Positions 33,605 to 41,285 of a stretch of 64,000 nt of DNA are shown here, in pieces (position 1 is the first letter of the stretch; every line of letters begins with the position of its first letter). Location of the stretch: assembly GCA_027887005.1 (NCBI GenBank), contig JAPCJI010000003.1, forward strand, positions 1-64,000, written 5' to 3'. The translations under genes were made by a program, and so were the position numbers. The DNA is from Nitrososphaerota archaeon. GTDB lineage: Archaea; Thermoproteota; Nitrososphaeria; Nitrososphaerales; Gagatemarchaeaceae. The notes under the pieces were generated by a model, which worked only from the letters and a program-made list of their open reading frames with translations, was not told the origin of the DNA and ran no database searches.

Positions 33605-33616
33605 ATTATAAAAGGA
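33605..33616 (-). promoter_or_regulatory. TATA box for the molybdenum hydroxylase operon
   Basis: On the minus strand CTTTTATAATTT is an excellent TATA element centred about 27 bases upstream of the TTG start at 33583, implying a leaderless transcript for the whole operon. Confidence 0.65.
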
Positions 33617-33692
33617 TATTCCCTTACCCCGAAGTGTCTACTCTCAGCGTTCGAGGCGTCCTCTCGGTGCCTGCCTCACGTGGTTCTCGATC

Positions 33693-34637
33693 CTAACCTG
33701 GCGTGATTCTGGTTCCTGACCTTCCCGCCAGCGCGTCGACAGCTCCTGCAAGAGACGCTATGATCCCCCGGCCGCCCCGCCACTCGACGAACCGGAGGCA
33801 GGCCAGGACTTTCGGTCCCATTGTTCCCGGGGGGAACTCACCCTGGGCCAGGAGCCTCTTTGCCTCCTTGACAGTCAGGGAATCCAAGCTCTTTGCCTTG
33901 GGGGTCCCGTATCCGGCCATGAGCTTCTCCACATTTGTGAGTATCAGTAGGCAGTCGGCCCCTACCGCCTCCGCGATCTTCTCTGCACAAAGGTCCTTGT
34001 CGATGACAGCGTCGACCCCCTCGTATCTTCCTGAAGAGTTCTTGACGACAGGGATCCCGCCCCCTCCGCCCGCCACGACCACGTATCCTTCGCGAATCAT
34101 CCCTGCAATGACTCTCTCCTCTACAACGTGAACTGGGTCAGGAGAAGGAACAACCCTCCTGTAGGGCCTCCCAGGGTTTCTGTCCACCTTCTTCATTACA
34201 AACCCCTTCTCCTTTGCCAGCATCTTCGCCCGCGTCTCGTCGTAGAAAGGTCCGATCGGCTTGGAGGGACTATCGAAGGCGGGGTCTTTGACGTCCACGA
34301 GGACCTGGGTGACCACGGATGCGACTGAGAGCTTCACCCCGAGGGCTTCGAGGGCGTTGCCGAGTTCCCTCTGAATCAGGTATCCTATCTCCCCCTGGGT
34401 CATGGCATCGAGTACGTGCAAGGGAAGTTCGGGGACGTCTTTGGTGGCGCCCCCTTGAATCGCAAGGTTGCCCACCTGTGGCCCGTTTCCGTGAGTCACC
34501 ACCACCTGGTGGCCGTTCTTGATTATCTCCGCCAGCTGCCTACAAACGACCCGGACGTTTGCGACCTGCTCGTCATAGGTTCCCTCCTGCTCGGGTCTCG
34601 CCAGGGCGTTCCCTCCGAGGGCGATTACGATCTTCAA
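33693..34637 (-). CDS. arcC: Carbamate kinase
   Basis: A 314-residue carbamate kinase, which makes ATP from carbamoyl phosphate and ADP, releasing carbamate. KIVIALGGNALARPEQ at the N-terminus, VVTHGNGPQVGNLA and GGGGIPV are diagnostic, and the length is standard. The TTG start at 34637 lies about 28 bases after the TATA-like ATTTTTAAGAC on this strand. No arginine deiminase genes are nearby. Together with AllFGH it completes the oxamate route to ATP; it sits between the molybdenum hydroxylase and pyrBI, all on the minus strand. Confidence 0.95.
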   Translation of the reverse strand: MKIVIALGGNALARPEQEGTYDEQVANVRVVCRQLAEIIKNGHQVVVTHGNGPQVGNLAIQGGATKDVPELPLHVLDAMTQGEIGYLIQRELGNALEALGVKLSVASVVTQVLVDVKDPAFDSPSKPIGPFYDETRAKMLAKEKGFVMKKVDRNPGRPYRRVVPSPDPVHVVEERVIAGMIREGYVVVAGGGGGIPVVKNSSGRYEGVDAVIDKDLCAEKIAEAVGADCLLILTNVEKLMAGYGTPKAKSLDSLTVKEAKRLLAQGEFPPGTMGPKVLACLRFVEWRGGRGIIASLAGAVDALAGRSGTRITPG

Positions 34638-34723
34638 GGAACGGCTGGCCCAAGTGTGGTCTTAAAAATCATTCAATCAGGAACCCGAGGCCTCAATGCA
34701 TTGCCGCTGGGGGCCTCGACGGA

Positions 34724-35215
34724 CTACCCGCTTACGTGGTCAGGGACAGCGTCGAACCCGAGCAATGTGTCGCAGTAGTGGCACTGCAAGAGCCTCTCAC
34801 GCTTCAGGGTGATGAATTTGGTTACCACCGGCTCCCTCTCGGCATTCGATATGCAGGAGACCTCGGGGCACCTTATCCTCCCTTCGATAACGTCTGGCAC
34901 CCTCGCCTGATACTTGGACACCTTCCACTCGTTGACGTAATTGACCGAGATGCCCGGGAAGACTAGGGACAGGATGTCCGCATCCCTTTCGTCCACCTGC
35001 CATCTGTCTATCTTCACAATGTCCTTCCTGCCCAGGCTCTGACTCTTCACGTTCTGAAGTATCGCGACCGAAACATCGGCCTGCATCCGAGCCAGCTTGT
35101 CCAGCCTGAGGACCTTCGCGACGGTCTCGGCTTTCCAGTCAGGGATGTGGTCGATGACCGTCCCCTGTTCGATCTTTCTCACAAGCATCTCCTCGCCCGC
35201 TTCTCTCTTTGACAA
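34724..35215 (-). CDS. pyrI: Aspartate carbamoyltransferase regulatory chain
   Basis: A 163-residue regulatory chain that binds nucleotides and controls PyrB. The allosteric domain has the usual GTVIDHIP and the zinc domain has four cysteines in CPEVSC and LQCHYC. It starts directly after the pyrB stop, so the two subunits are made as a pair. Presence of PyrI means carbamoyl phosphate use for pyrimidines is feedback controlled. Confidence 0.95.
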   Translation of the reverse strand: MSKREAGEEMLVRKIEQGTVIDHIPDWKAETVAKVLRLDKLARMQADVSVAILQNVKSQSLGRKDIVKIDRWQVDERDADILSLVFPGISVNYVNEWKVSKYQARVPDVIEGRIRCPEVSCISNAEREPVVTKFITLKRERLLQCHYCDTLLGFDAVPDHVSG

Positions 35216-36151
35216 CTAGCTCGCCCCTCCCAGCATGAAGTTCATGAGTACCATTCTCAGGGGAAGGCCAGCGGCAGCTTGCACGAAATAGTGCGCGTAA
35301 TTCGTAGCGTCCAGCTCGGCAGCCAGCTCATCCACCCTCGGCATGGGATGGAGGACCTTGAGGGAGGGCTTCGCCCGGGCGAGGGCTTCAAGGTTCACCT
35401 GATAGAGCCCCTTCACCTTCTCGAACTCTGTGGGGTCAGGAATTCTCTCTTTCTGGATCCTCGTCACGTATAGAACGTCAAGGTCCCCGACCACGTTCTT
35501 CAGGTCGGTTTCAGACTTGGTGGTCGCGCCGCGCTGCTCCAGGTATTGCTCCACTTCCGGGCGCATCTTCAGGGCCTCGGGGGCAATGAAGGTCATTTCG
35601 ACGTCGTAGTTTGATAGGGCATAGGCAAGCGATGAGGCCGTCCTACCGTATCTCAGGTCTCCGAGTATCCCAACCTTGAGCCCATCCAACTTGCCGAACG
35701 CCTTCCTGATGGCGTACATGTCGGTCATCGCTTGGGTGGGGTGTTCCCTGCTCCCATCTCCGGCGTTGATCACGGGTACATCCGTTATTTCAGCAGCAAA
35801 CCGAAGGGATCCGGGCCTGGCGTGCCGTATGACGAAGAGATCGGCTCCGTAGCCTTCGAACATCCGTATCGTGTCGTGGAGCGTCTCCCCCTTGGAAACC
35901 GATGAGCCTGCGGCGCTGGCGAAACCTGTTACCTTCATCCCCAGGTTGTCTGCAGCTATGTGGAAGCTCGAGTAGGTCCGGGTCGACGGCTCAAAGAAGA
36001 GTATGACTGCGAGCTTTCCCTCAAGAATGTCGTTGAGGCTTCTGGGCTGCTTTTCCAGTGCTTCCACGGAATCGAAGAGGTGGTCAAGTTGGTCCCGCTC
36101 GAAGTCCCGTATGCTTACCACGTCTCTCCCGATGAAGTCTGATTTCTCCAT
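35216..36151 (-). CDS. pyrB: Aspartate carbamoyltransferase catalytic chain
   Basis: A catalytic chain of aspartate carbamoyltransferase, about 311 residues, forming N-carbamoyl-L-aspartate from carbamoyl phosphate and aspartate. The carbamoyl phosphate loop FEPSTRTYSSF, the HPTQAMTD stretch and LYVTRIQKER are conserved. The ATG at 36151 is preferred over the TTG one codon upstream. First gene of pyrBI. In this window it competes with carbamate kinase for carbamoyl phosphate. Confidence 0.96.
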   Translation of the reverse strand: MEKSDFIGRDVVSIRDFERDQLDHLFDSVEALEKQPRSLNDILEGKLAVILFFEPSTRTYSSFHIAADNLGMKVTGFASAAGSSVSKGETLHDTIRMFEGYGADLFVIRHARPGSLRFAAEITDVPVINAGDGSREHPTQAMTDMYAIRKAFGKLDGLKVGILGDLRYGRTASSLAYALSNYDVEMTFIAPEALKMRPEVEQYLEQRGATTKSETDLKNVVGDLDVLYVTRIQKERIPDPTEFEKVKGLYQVNLEALARAKPSLKVLHPMPRVDELAAELDATNYAHYFVQAAAGLPLRMVLMNFMLGGAS

Positions 36152-36283
36152 CAATTAGGCAACCCCATATCCGAGTCTGATGTGTGCTGATTCTTGGAGA
36201 AGGCAAGCGTTGCTCAATCGGGTTGGCCTGCGAGCAGCATAGTCCTGAATGGTGAGCCCGATTTGACGACATCATACTGACTT

Positions 36284-36293
36284 GTTATAAGTG
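36284..36293 (+). promoter_or_regulatory. TATA box for the Nudix gene
   Basis: CTTGTTATAAGTG lies about 30 bases before the GTG start at 36321, the leaderless spacing. The gap between pyrB and this gene (36152-36320) holds nothing else I can support. Confidence 0.45.
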
Positions 36294-36320
36294 TAATGCT
36301 GCAGGGGCGTCAGCAACTAG

Positions 36321-36875
36321 GTGAGGAGGTTGCCAGGAGATGAAGTGGTGGACGCCGTCGACGAGGACGACAGGGTCGTTGGAAAAGCCACCCTGGCCGA
36401 TTGCTTGAACGAAGGTCTCCTCCACAGGACAGTGGGTGTCATCGTCAGCAGGACCAACGGACGGGTGATTCTCCAACGGAGGAGCAGGGAAGACCTGTGG
36501 CACCCAGGCCTTTGGACCCTTTCAAGCACTGGGCATGTCAAGAAGGGTGAGAGCCGGACCAAAGCGGCACGGCGCGAACTCCTTGAGGAGCTTGGGCTCC
36601 GAGGCAAGCTGGTTCACCTGTCGAAGATCCTTCTCCCCGCCATTCGCAGCCGAGGTATGACTGAGCGTGAATGGGTTTCAGTCTATGGAACCCAAACGAA
36701 CGCCGAGGTAAAGATCAACCCCGTCGAGGTCGACTCTGTCCAGGAATTCACGAGTCAGGAGCTTAGGAGAATGCTGTCGGGCCATAGACTTACTCCCGAT
36801 GCCAGAATCATCCTGAGAGCTTACCTCGACGGAAAGATTCCTTCGGCGACTGCTCCGATGAAGAAGATTCGCTGA
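36321..36875 (+). CDS. Nudix hydrolase (IPP-isomerase-like layout)
   Basis: A 184-residue Nudix protein. The Nudix box reads GHVKKGESRTKAARRELLEELGL and fits GX5EX7REUXEEXGU exactly. The N-terminal EVVDAVDEDDRVVGKATLADC and LLHRTVGV resemble isopentenyl diphosphate isomerase type 1 and YfcD, but the isomerase's catalytic Cys motif is replaced by LSSTGHV, so hydrolysis of a nucleoside diphosphate derivative is more likely. GTG start, probably leaderless. Stands alone upstream of a small unknown gene. Confidence 0.85.
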   Translation: MRRLPGDEVVDAVDEDDRVVGKATLADCLNEGLLHRTVGVIVSRTNGRVILQRRSREDLWHPGLWTLSSTGHVKKGESRTKAARRELLEELGLRGKLVHLSKILLPAIRSRGMTEREWVSVYGTQTNAEVKINPVEVDSVQEFTSQELRRMLSGHRLTPDARIILRAYLDGKIPSATAPMKKIR

Positions 36876-36890
36876 CGCTTTTATAGCGTC
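36874..36890 (+). promoter_or_regulatory. TATA box enclosed by inverted repeat
   Basis: GACGC, TTTTATA and GCGTC make a perfect 5-base inverted repeat around a TATA box centred 27 bases before the ATG at 36909. It also begins at the stop codon of the Nudix gene, so it could fold as a hairpin at that transcript's end. Either way the two functions share the same bases. Confidence 0.45.
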
Positions 36891-36908
36891 TGCAGAAGGT
36901 CTCGCGAA

Positions 36909-37304
36909 ATGGATTCTTCGGCCGAACTCTCTTCTCTCATGTCCGGCGGTTCGAGGGTGATCCTGATCTCCGAGAAGGACGTGGACCTCAAGCCAGGGAC
37001 AGGAGACAATCGCCTCTTCCTCCTGAAGATGGCAGAGGGTTCCCTGGCCGCAGGGGGGCGCGGCGGCGGGTTCGGAGAAAGAAGGGTCGTCGCCGTCTTC
37101 CTATTCTCTCTCACCAGTGGCGTTTGGTCCAAGCTCTTCGAGACAGAAGACGCTTCCCGGCTCGCCGACTTCGAAGTCCCGTACTACGTCTCCCGACTGC
37201 CCATGACCCTAGCGGACGGCACGGAGACCATGGGCTACGGCGTGGTCGACCCAGAATTGGTCGGGCAGATGCTGGCGAAGGCCGGCGTTTCATCCTCAGC
37301 TTAA
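36909..37304 (+). CDS. Conserved-looking small protein, unknown
   Basis: A 131-residue soluble protein I do not recognise. A Gly-rich stretch (LAAGGRGGGFGERR) is followed by a beta-like strand VVAVFLFSL and a segment ending PMTLADGTETMGYGVVDPEL. No metal motif or membrane segment is seen. The ATG lies 27 bases after a clear TATA box, which supports a real, leaderless gene. Confidence 0.55.
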   Translation: MDSSAELSSLMSGGSRVILISEKDVDLKPGTGDNRLFLLKMAEGSLAAGGRGGGFGERRVVAVFLFSLTSGVWSKLFETEDASRLADFEVPYYVSRLPMTLADGTETMGYGVVDPELVGQMLAKAGVSSSA

Positions 37305-37331
37305 ATAGAAACTGGCAGAGTGCGGCGCCAC

Positions 37332-38225
37332 TTGAAGGTCCTCATCACAGGCGCCTCGGGAATGGTGGGGAGGAACCTTGTCTCCTACCTCACCGAGAAG
37401 GGGTTCGAACCAATCCCCACAGATCTCTCCGGGTGGGAAGTCTCGGGGGACATCCTCGACAGAGACTTCGTCTTCAAGAAGCTCGCATCTTTGGAATTCG
37501 AAGCGATCATACACCTCGCCGCAATCACCGAGATCAAGAGGACCGTAGATGACCCCCGACTCTGCTTCGAGGTCAACTGCGTCGGGACCCTGAACATGCT
37601 CGAGCTCGCAAACCGGAAGAAGGTGGAGAGGATAATCTGCGCATCGTCCGCAAACGTGTTCGGCGCGCCGAAGACAAACCCCGTTACAGAAGACGCCCCC
37701 TTCGACCCTCGCCTACCCTACGACTACTCGAAGGTGATATCCGAGAACCTGGCCATGAGCTTCCACAAGACGAAGGGCGTCCCGGTTTCCCTGACCAGGA
37801 GCTGGCTTCTCTTCGGAGAGTTCGACCAGCCCTCGAGGGCTACCAACCGCTTCATCCGGGCCTGCCTGAAGAACGAGCCTCTGACTCTGTTCAACGGAGG
37901 CAAGGACACCACCTCTCCCTCCCACGCCATCAACTACGCGAAGCTAGCGGTCCTGATCATGGAGAACGACAAGGCGGTCGGACAGGCATTCAACTTCGGG
38001 GGCGAAAGGCCCGTATCGATCAGGGAGCTGGCGGAAACGGTCAAGAACCTGACCGGCTCGAAGTCCGAGTTCACTCTCGCGCCTCCAAGGACGGAGCTTG
38101 AAAAGGAGCCGCAGATCAGCTATCCCTCGACCGAGAAGGTGAAATCGGTCCTGGGATACAAACACGAACTGAACCTTGAACAAGGGCTAACGCGAACGAT
38201 CGAATGGGTCAGGAAGCAGGCCTAG
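37332..38225 (+). CDS. NAD-dependent epimerase/dehydratase (extended SDR)
   Basis: A 297-residue extended short-chain dehydrogenase of the sugar-nucleotide epimerase type. The NAD loop is KVLITGASGMVGRN, the catalytic Tyr-Lys pair is YDYSK, and the Ser sits in CASSANVFG. It resembles UDP-glucose 4-epimerase relatives. A TTG at 37332 directly before KVLITG is chosen because TTAAATAG near 37303 is about 28 bases upstream; a GTG at 37320 is the alternative. The stop overlaps the rps10 stop region (convergent). Confidence 0.85.
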   Translation: MKVLITGASGMVGRNLVSYLTEKGFEPIPTDLSGWEVSGDILDRDFVFKKLASLEFEAIIHLAAITEIKRTVDDPRLCFEVNCVGTLNMLELANRKKVERIICASSANVFGAPKTNPVTEDAPFDPRLPYDYSKVISENLAMSFHKTKGVPVSLTRSWLLFGEFDQPSRATNRFIRACLKNEPLTLFNGGKDTTSPSHAINYAKLAVLIMENDKAVGQAFNFGGERPVSIRELAETVKNLTGSKSEFTLAPPRTELEKEPQISYPSTEKVKSVLGYKHELNLEQGLTRTIEWVRKQA

Positions 38226-38533
38226 GCCGTCAGTATCAGCTCTACCTTAACGTCCTCTGGAATTCTCATTTTCGTGATCTGCCTCATGGTCCTGTCGTCG
38301 GGCTGCACATCCAGAATCCTCCTGTGAACGCGAAGCTGCCAGTGGTCGAAGGTGTGACTCCCCTCCCCCGTCGGGGCCTTGCGGGTCGTAATCTTCAACC
38401 TCTTTGTCGGAAGCGGCTGGGGTCCTCTCACCTTCACGCCCGTCTTGTCGGCGATGTCTCTGATGTCCTTGGCCACCCTCTCAAGCTCGGGCAGGTTGGT
38501 GCTCGTCAACTTTATCCTCGCGAACTGAGGCAT
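38222..38533 (-). CDS. rps10: Ribosomal protein S10
   Basis: A 103-residue archaeal/eukaryotic-type uS10 with the characteristic LPTKRLKITTRKAPTGEG and WQLRVHRRILDVQPDD. The LTSTNL opening recalls Thaumarchaeota. In many archaea this gene follows the elongation factor 1-alpha gene; here it does not, standing alone with its own TATA-like CTAAATAG about 30 bases upstream of the ATG. It is the only translation gene in the window and the best single taxonomic marker. Confidence 0.97.
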   Translation of the reverse strand: MPQFARIKLTSTNLPELERVAKDIRDIADKTGVKVRGPQPLPTKRLKITTRKAPTGEGSHTFDHWQLRVHRRILDVQPDDRTMRQITKMRIPEDVKVELILTA

Positions 38534-38578
38534 TCTCTTGAAAGCGCGATTCCTGACTCTATTTAGAGCTTTACGAAT

Positions 38579-40042
38579 TCAGATCGGAAACGCCCATTTC
38601 TTGCCCTTCCCGTATTCCAAAACCTGGATGCTCTTGGTCTCGTAATAGGAGTCAAGACCTTCGAGCCCCAGCTCTCTCCCGAAACCGCTCTGCTTGAACC
38701 CGCCAAAGGGGACCTCCGCCCTCGAAATCGGGGGTGAGTTCACCCAGGTCGTGCCTGCCTCGATCCTCTCGGCCGCATGGTAAGCCCTCTCCACGTCCTT
38801 GGTCCAGACGGAGGAGCCGAGCCCGTAGATCGTGTCGTTCGCCCTCTCTATCGCTTCCTCCAAGTCCTTCACCCTGAATATGGGGAGCGCAGGCCCGAAG
38901 CACTCTTCCTTGGCCATCCTCGCGTCGTAGTCGACGTCCCCGAGGACCGTAGGGATGTAGAAGTTCCCCTTCTCGAGCTCCTTTTCCTTTGGCATCCCTC
39001 CTTTGACGATAGACTTCGCGCCCCTGTTCTCAGCATCTTCCACCATCTCCTCCACCTTCCTCCTCTGCTCGCTCGTGTGGACGGGGCCCATGTGAGTCCC
39101 CTGAGCCAGCCCATTCCCGACATGAATGGTCTTGACTTTCTCCGCGAACTTCTCCACAAACTGGTCAGCTATGGAATCGAAAAGGAAAAGACGTTTCACA
39201 GACGTGCACGACTGTCCGCAGTTCCTGAATCGTCCCCAGGTGGCACCCTCGACGGCCAGCTCGATGTCAGCATCGTCACACACGATCATCGGGTCAGAGC
39301 CCCCAAGCTCCAAAGTCAGCCTTTTGATCTGCTTCGAAGACCCTTCCATTATCCTCTTTCCTGTCGCCGTCTCACCCGTGAAGGCGATCTTGGCCACCTT
39401 CGGATTGTCTAGAAGCTCCTCTCCCACGACGCTCCCGGGACCCGTAACCACGTTCACAGCCCCGGCTGGCAGTCCGGCCTTGACGAGTAGCGCCGCGAGT
39501 TTCAAGTCGGTCAGGGGAGTTGTGCTCGACGGCTTCACTACGAAGGTATTCCCAGCTGCCAGGCCCGGACCGACCTTCCATCCCATCAGGGAGACCGGGA
39601 AGTTCCAAGGCAGAATCGCGCCCACGACGCCTAGCGGTCTCTTGGTCACGATGAAGAAACCCTCCCCGGTGGAGAAGGGAGTCTGAGCTCCCCTTTGCCT
39701 TCCGATCAATCCAGCGTAATACTCACAGGTGTTCGCAAAGGAGTTGACTTCGCTCCTCGACTCCCCCAGGGGCTTTCCCTGCTCCATGGTGAGGGTGGTG
39801 GCCAGCTCTTCGACGTTCGCCCTGACCGTATCTGCCAACTTCAGCAGGACCCTCGACCGCTCGATGGCGGGGCGCTCAGACCACTTCTCGTAGGATTCCT
39901 TCGCCGAGTCCACAGCTCTGCGTATGTCTTCTCTTCCACCCTTCGGCACCGAATCTATCTTCTCGCCGGTCGCAGGATTGAAGACCGGAAAAGTCTCGCC
40001 GCTGGCAGCGTCAGTCCATTCGCCATCGATGAACATCTTCAC
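38579..40042 (-). CDS. NAD(P)-dependent aldehyde dehydrogenase
   Basis: A 487-residue aldehyde dehydrogenase. The cofactor-binding LPWNFP and GETATGKRI (a form of FTGSTxxG), the general base Glu in LELGGSDP and the nucleophile Cys in FRNCGQSC are present. Overall it looks like succinate-semialdehyde, glycolaldehyde or lactaldehyde dehydrogenases, but the substrate cannot be assigned. GTG start; a TATA-like TTCTTATAGAGG lies near 40078. It follows the alcohol dehydrogenase gene on the same strand by 48 bases and may act with it. Confidence 0.92.
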   Translation of the reverse strand: MKMFIDGEWTDAASGETFPVFNPATGEKIDSVPKGGREDIRRAVDSAKESYEKWSERPAIERSRVLLKLADTVRANVEELATTLTMEQGKPLGESRSEVNSFANTCEYYAGLIGRQRGAQTPFSTGEGFFIVTKRPLGVVGAILPWNFPVSLMGWKVGPGLAAGNTFVVKPSSTTPLTDLKLAALLVKAGLPAGAVNVVTGPGSVVGEELLDNPKVAKIAFTGETATGKRIMEGSSKQIKRLTLELGGSDPMIVCDDADIELAVEGATWGRFRNCGQSCTSVKRLFLFDSIADQFVEKFAEKVKTIHVGNGLAQGTHMGPVHTSEQRRKVEEMVEDAENRGAKSIVKGGMPKEKELEKGNFYIPTVLGDVDYDARMAKEECFGPALPIFRVKDLEEAIERANDTIYGLGSSVWTKDVERAYHAAERIEAGTTWVNSPPISRAEVPFGGFKQSGFGRELGLEGLDSYYETKSIQVLEYGKGKKWAFPI

Positions 40043-40090
40043 GATTGATGCGGTATGAAGACGGCCACTGCCTCTATAAGAATTGCCCGT

Positions 40091-41242
40091 CTAGGCCGTC
40101 AGCGTCCCGTCCCACATCATCCTATAGAAGTGCGTCATGCTCTTCTCATCGAAGACGAGCGGGCTGTTGGGACGGGGGTACATGCTGACACACTCGCTTG
40201 CAAGGGGCTGTAATTCCTCTTCCTTGATCCCGAGTTCCTTCAGGGTGACTGGAATCTTCAGGTGCTGAGCGATCTCCAAGGCCTTGTTGGCCGCCTCCCC
40301 GCCATTCTGTACCGGGTCCGAACCCTGGCCACTCAACCCGAACGCATCCCCCAGGGCCTTCATCTTCGGAGCGCAGGCGATAGAGTAGTTGGCTATGATG
40401 TAGGGGAGGGGGAGCCCGCATGAAACCCCGTGGGGGAGCCTATAGCGGGTGGCGATTGTGTAGCCTATGGAGTGGCCGAAGACCATCTTGGCCTGGAGTG
40501 CGATTCCTCCCATGAGCGCTCCCAGGCTCATCGCCTCTCTCGCCCTCCTGTCGGCCCCGTCGTCGTAGGCCCTGACGAGGTTGGGGACGATCAACCTTAT
40601 CCCCTCGAGGGCTGCCGAGTCCGTTATCGGACTCGCGAGGGAGGAGAGGTAGGCCTCAGTGTTGTGACAGAGCGCGTCCATGCCGGTGGCCGCGGTAACG
40701 CTCTGTGGCATGCTCATCGTCAACTCCGGGTCCACTAGCGCGACCGAAGGAAGGAGCAGGGGGCTGTTGATCCACTGCTTGTGCCCTTCGACAGTGACCA
40801 TCGACGTCACCGTGAGTTCAGCCCCCGTCCCTGCCGTGGTCGGGAGCATTATCGAAGGGAGGGGCTTGTTCGTGAACTTGTTGGTCCCCACGAAATTCAA
40901 CGCGGGCCCGTCGTTGGTGGCGAACCCCGCGGCGACCTTCGCCATGTCCATCGAGCTCCCCCCGCCCACGCCGACGACCATGGTGTGGCTCCCTTTCCTC
41001 ACCCGGTCGGCGACCGCCTGGGCTACCTCTATCCTGGGTTCAGCCTCGACTTCATCGAACACCTCGACCGACACCCCCCCGAGCCGGTCGACCACTTTCT
41101 GGGCGATCCCGGTCTTGACCATCACCTTGTCGGTGACGACTAGCGCCTTCGTCCCCCCGAGATTCTCCGCCTCCTGGCGGAGTCCGTCTATGGCGCCGAA
41201 CCCGAAGACGAGCTTCGTGGGGAGGAAATAGGAAAACTTCAA
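40091..41242 (-). CDS. Iron-containing alcohol dehydrogenase
   Basis: A group III Fe-ADH of 383 residues. The NAD-binding GVGGGSSMDMAK, LPTTAGTGAE and the metal ligands in GMDALCHNTEA and VFGHSIGY...LPHGVSCG are visible. The frame continues up to 41422 over the neighbouring gene, but the TTG at 41242 directly before KFSYFLPTKLVFG gives the family's normal length and lies about 23 bases from the shared TATA. Likely partner of the aldehyde dehydrogenase next to it; physiological substrate unknown. Confidence 0.92.
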   Translation of the reverse strand: MKFSYFLPTKLVFGFGAIDGLRQEAENLGGTKALVVTDKVMVKTGIAQKVVDRLGGVSVEVFDEVEAEPRIEVAQAVADRVRKGSHTMVVGVGGGSSMDMAKVAAGFATNDGPALNFVGTNKFTNKPLPSIMLPTTAGTGAELTVTSMVTVEGHKQWINSPLLLPSVALVDPELTMSMPQSVTAATGMDALCHNTEAYLSSLASPITDSAALEGIRLIVPNLVRAYDDGADRRAREAMSLGALMGGIALQAKMVFGHSIGYTIATRYRLPHGVSCGLPLPYIIANYSIACAPKMKALGDAFGLSGQGSDPVQNGGEAANKALEIAQHLKIPVTLKELGIKEEELQPLASECVSMYPRPNSPLVFDEKSMTHFYRMMWDGTLTA

Positions 41243-41259
41243 CGGAGCGCGAGCGGAGA

Positions 41260-41270
41260 ACTGCTTTAAG
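41260..41270. promoter_or_regulatory. Shared bidirectional TATA box (Fe-ADH / aconitase X)
   Basis: The near-palindrome GCTTTAAGAAC reads GTTCTTAAAGC on the other strand, giving TTTAAG one way and CTTAAA the other. Start codons lie about 23 bases (TTG 41242, minus) and 21 bases (GTG 41286, plus) from its centre. The intergenic gap is only 43 bases, so no second promoter fits. Confidence 0.65.
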
Positions 41271-41285
41271 AACGATTCCCGGGCG

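Noticed and set aside
36321-36875. Isopentenyl diphosphate isomerase type 1
   Set aside because: The fold pattern is similar, but the isomerase's active-site Cys motif is replaced by LSSTGHV and the Nudix box is canonical for hydrolases.
37401-37420. tRNA T-arm-like GGTTCGAACC palindrome
   Set aside because: It lies inside the epimerase coding sequence and no acceptor stem, D-arm or anticodon arm can be formed around it. No other tRNA candidate was found.
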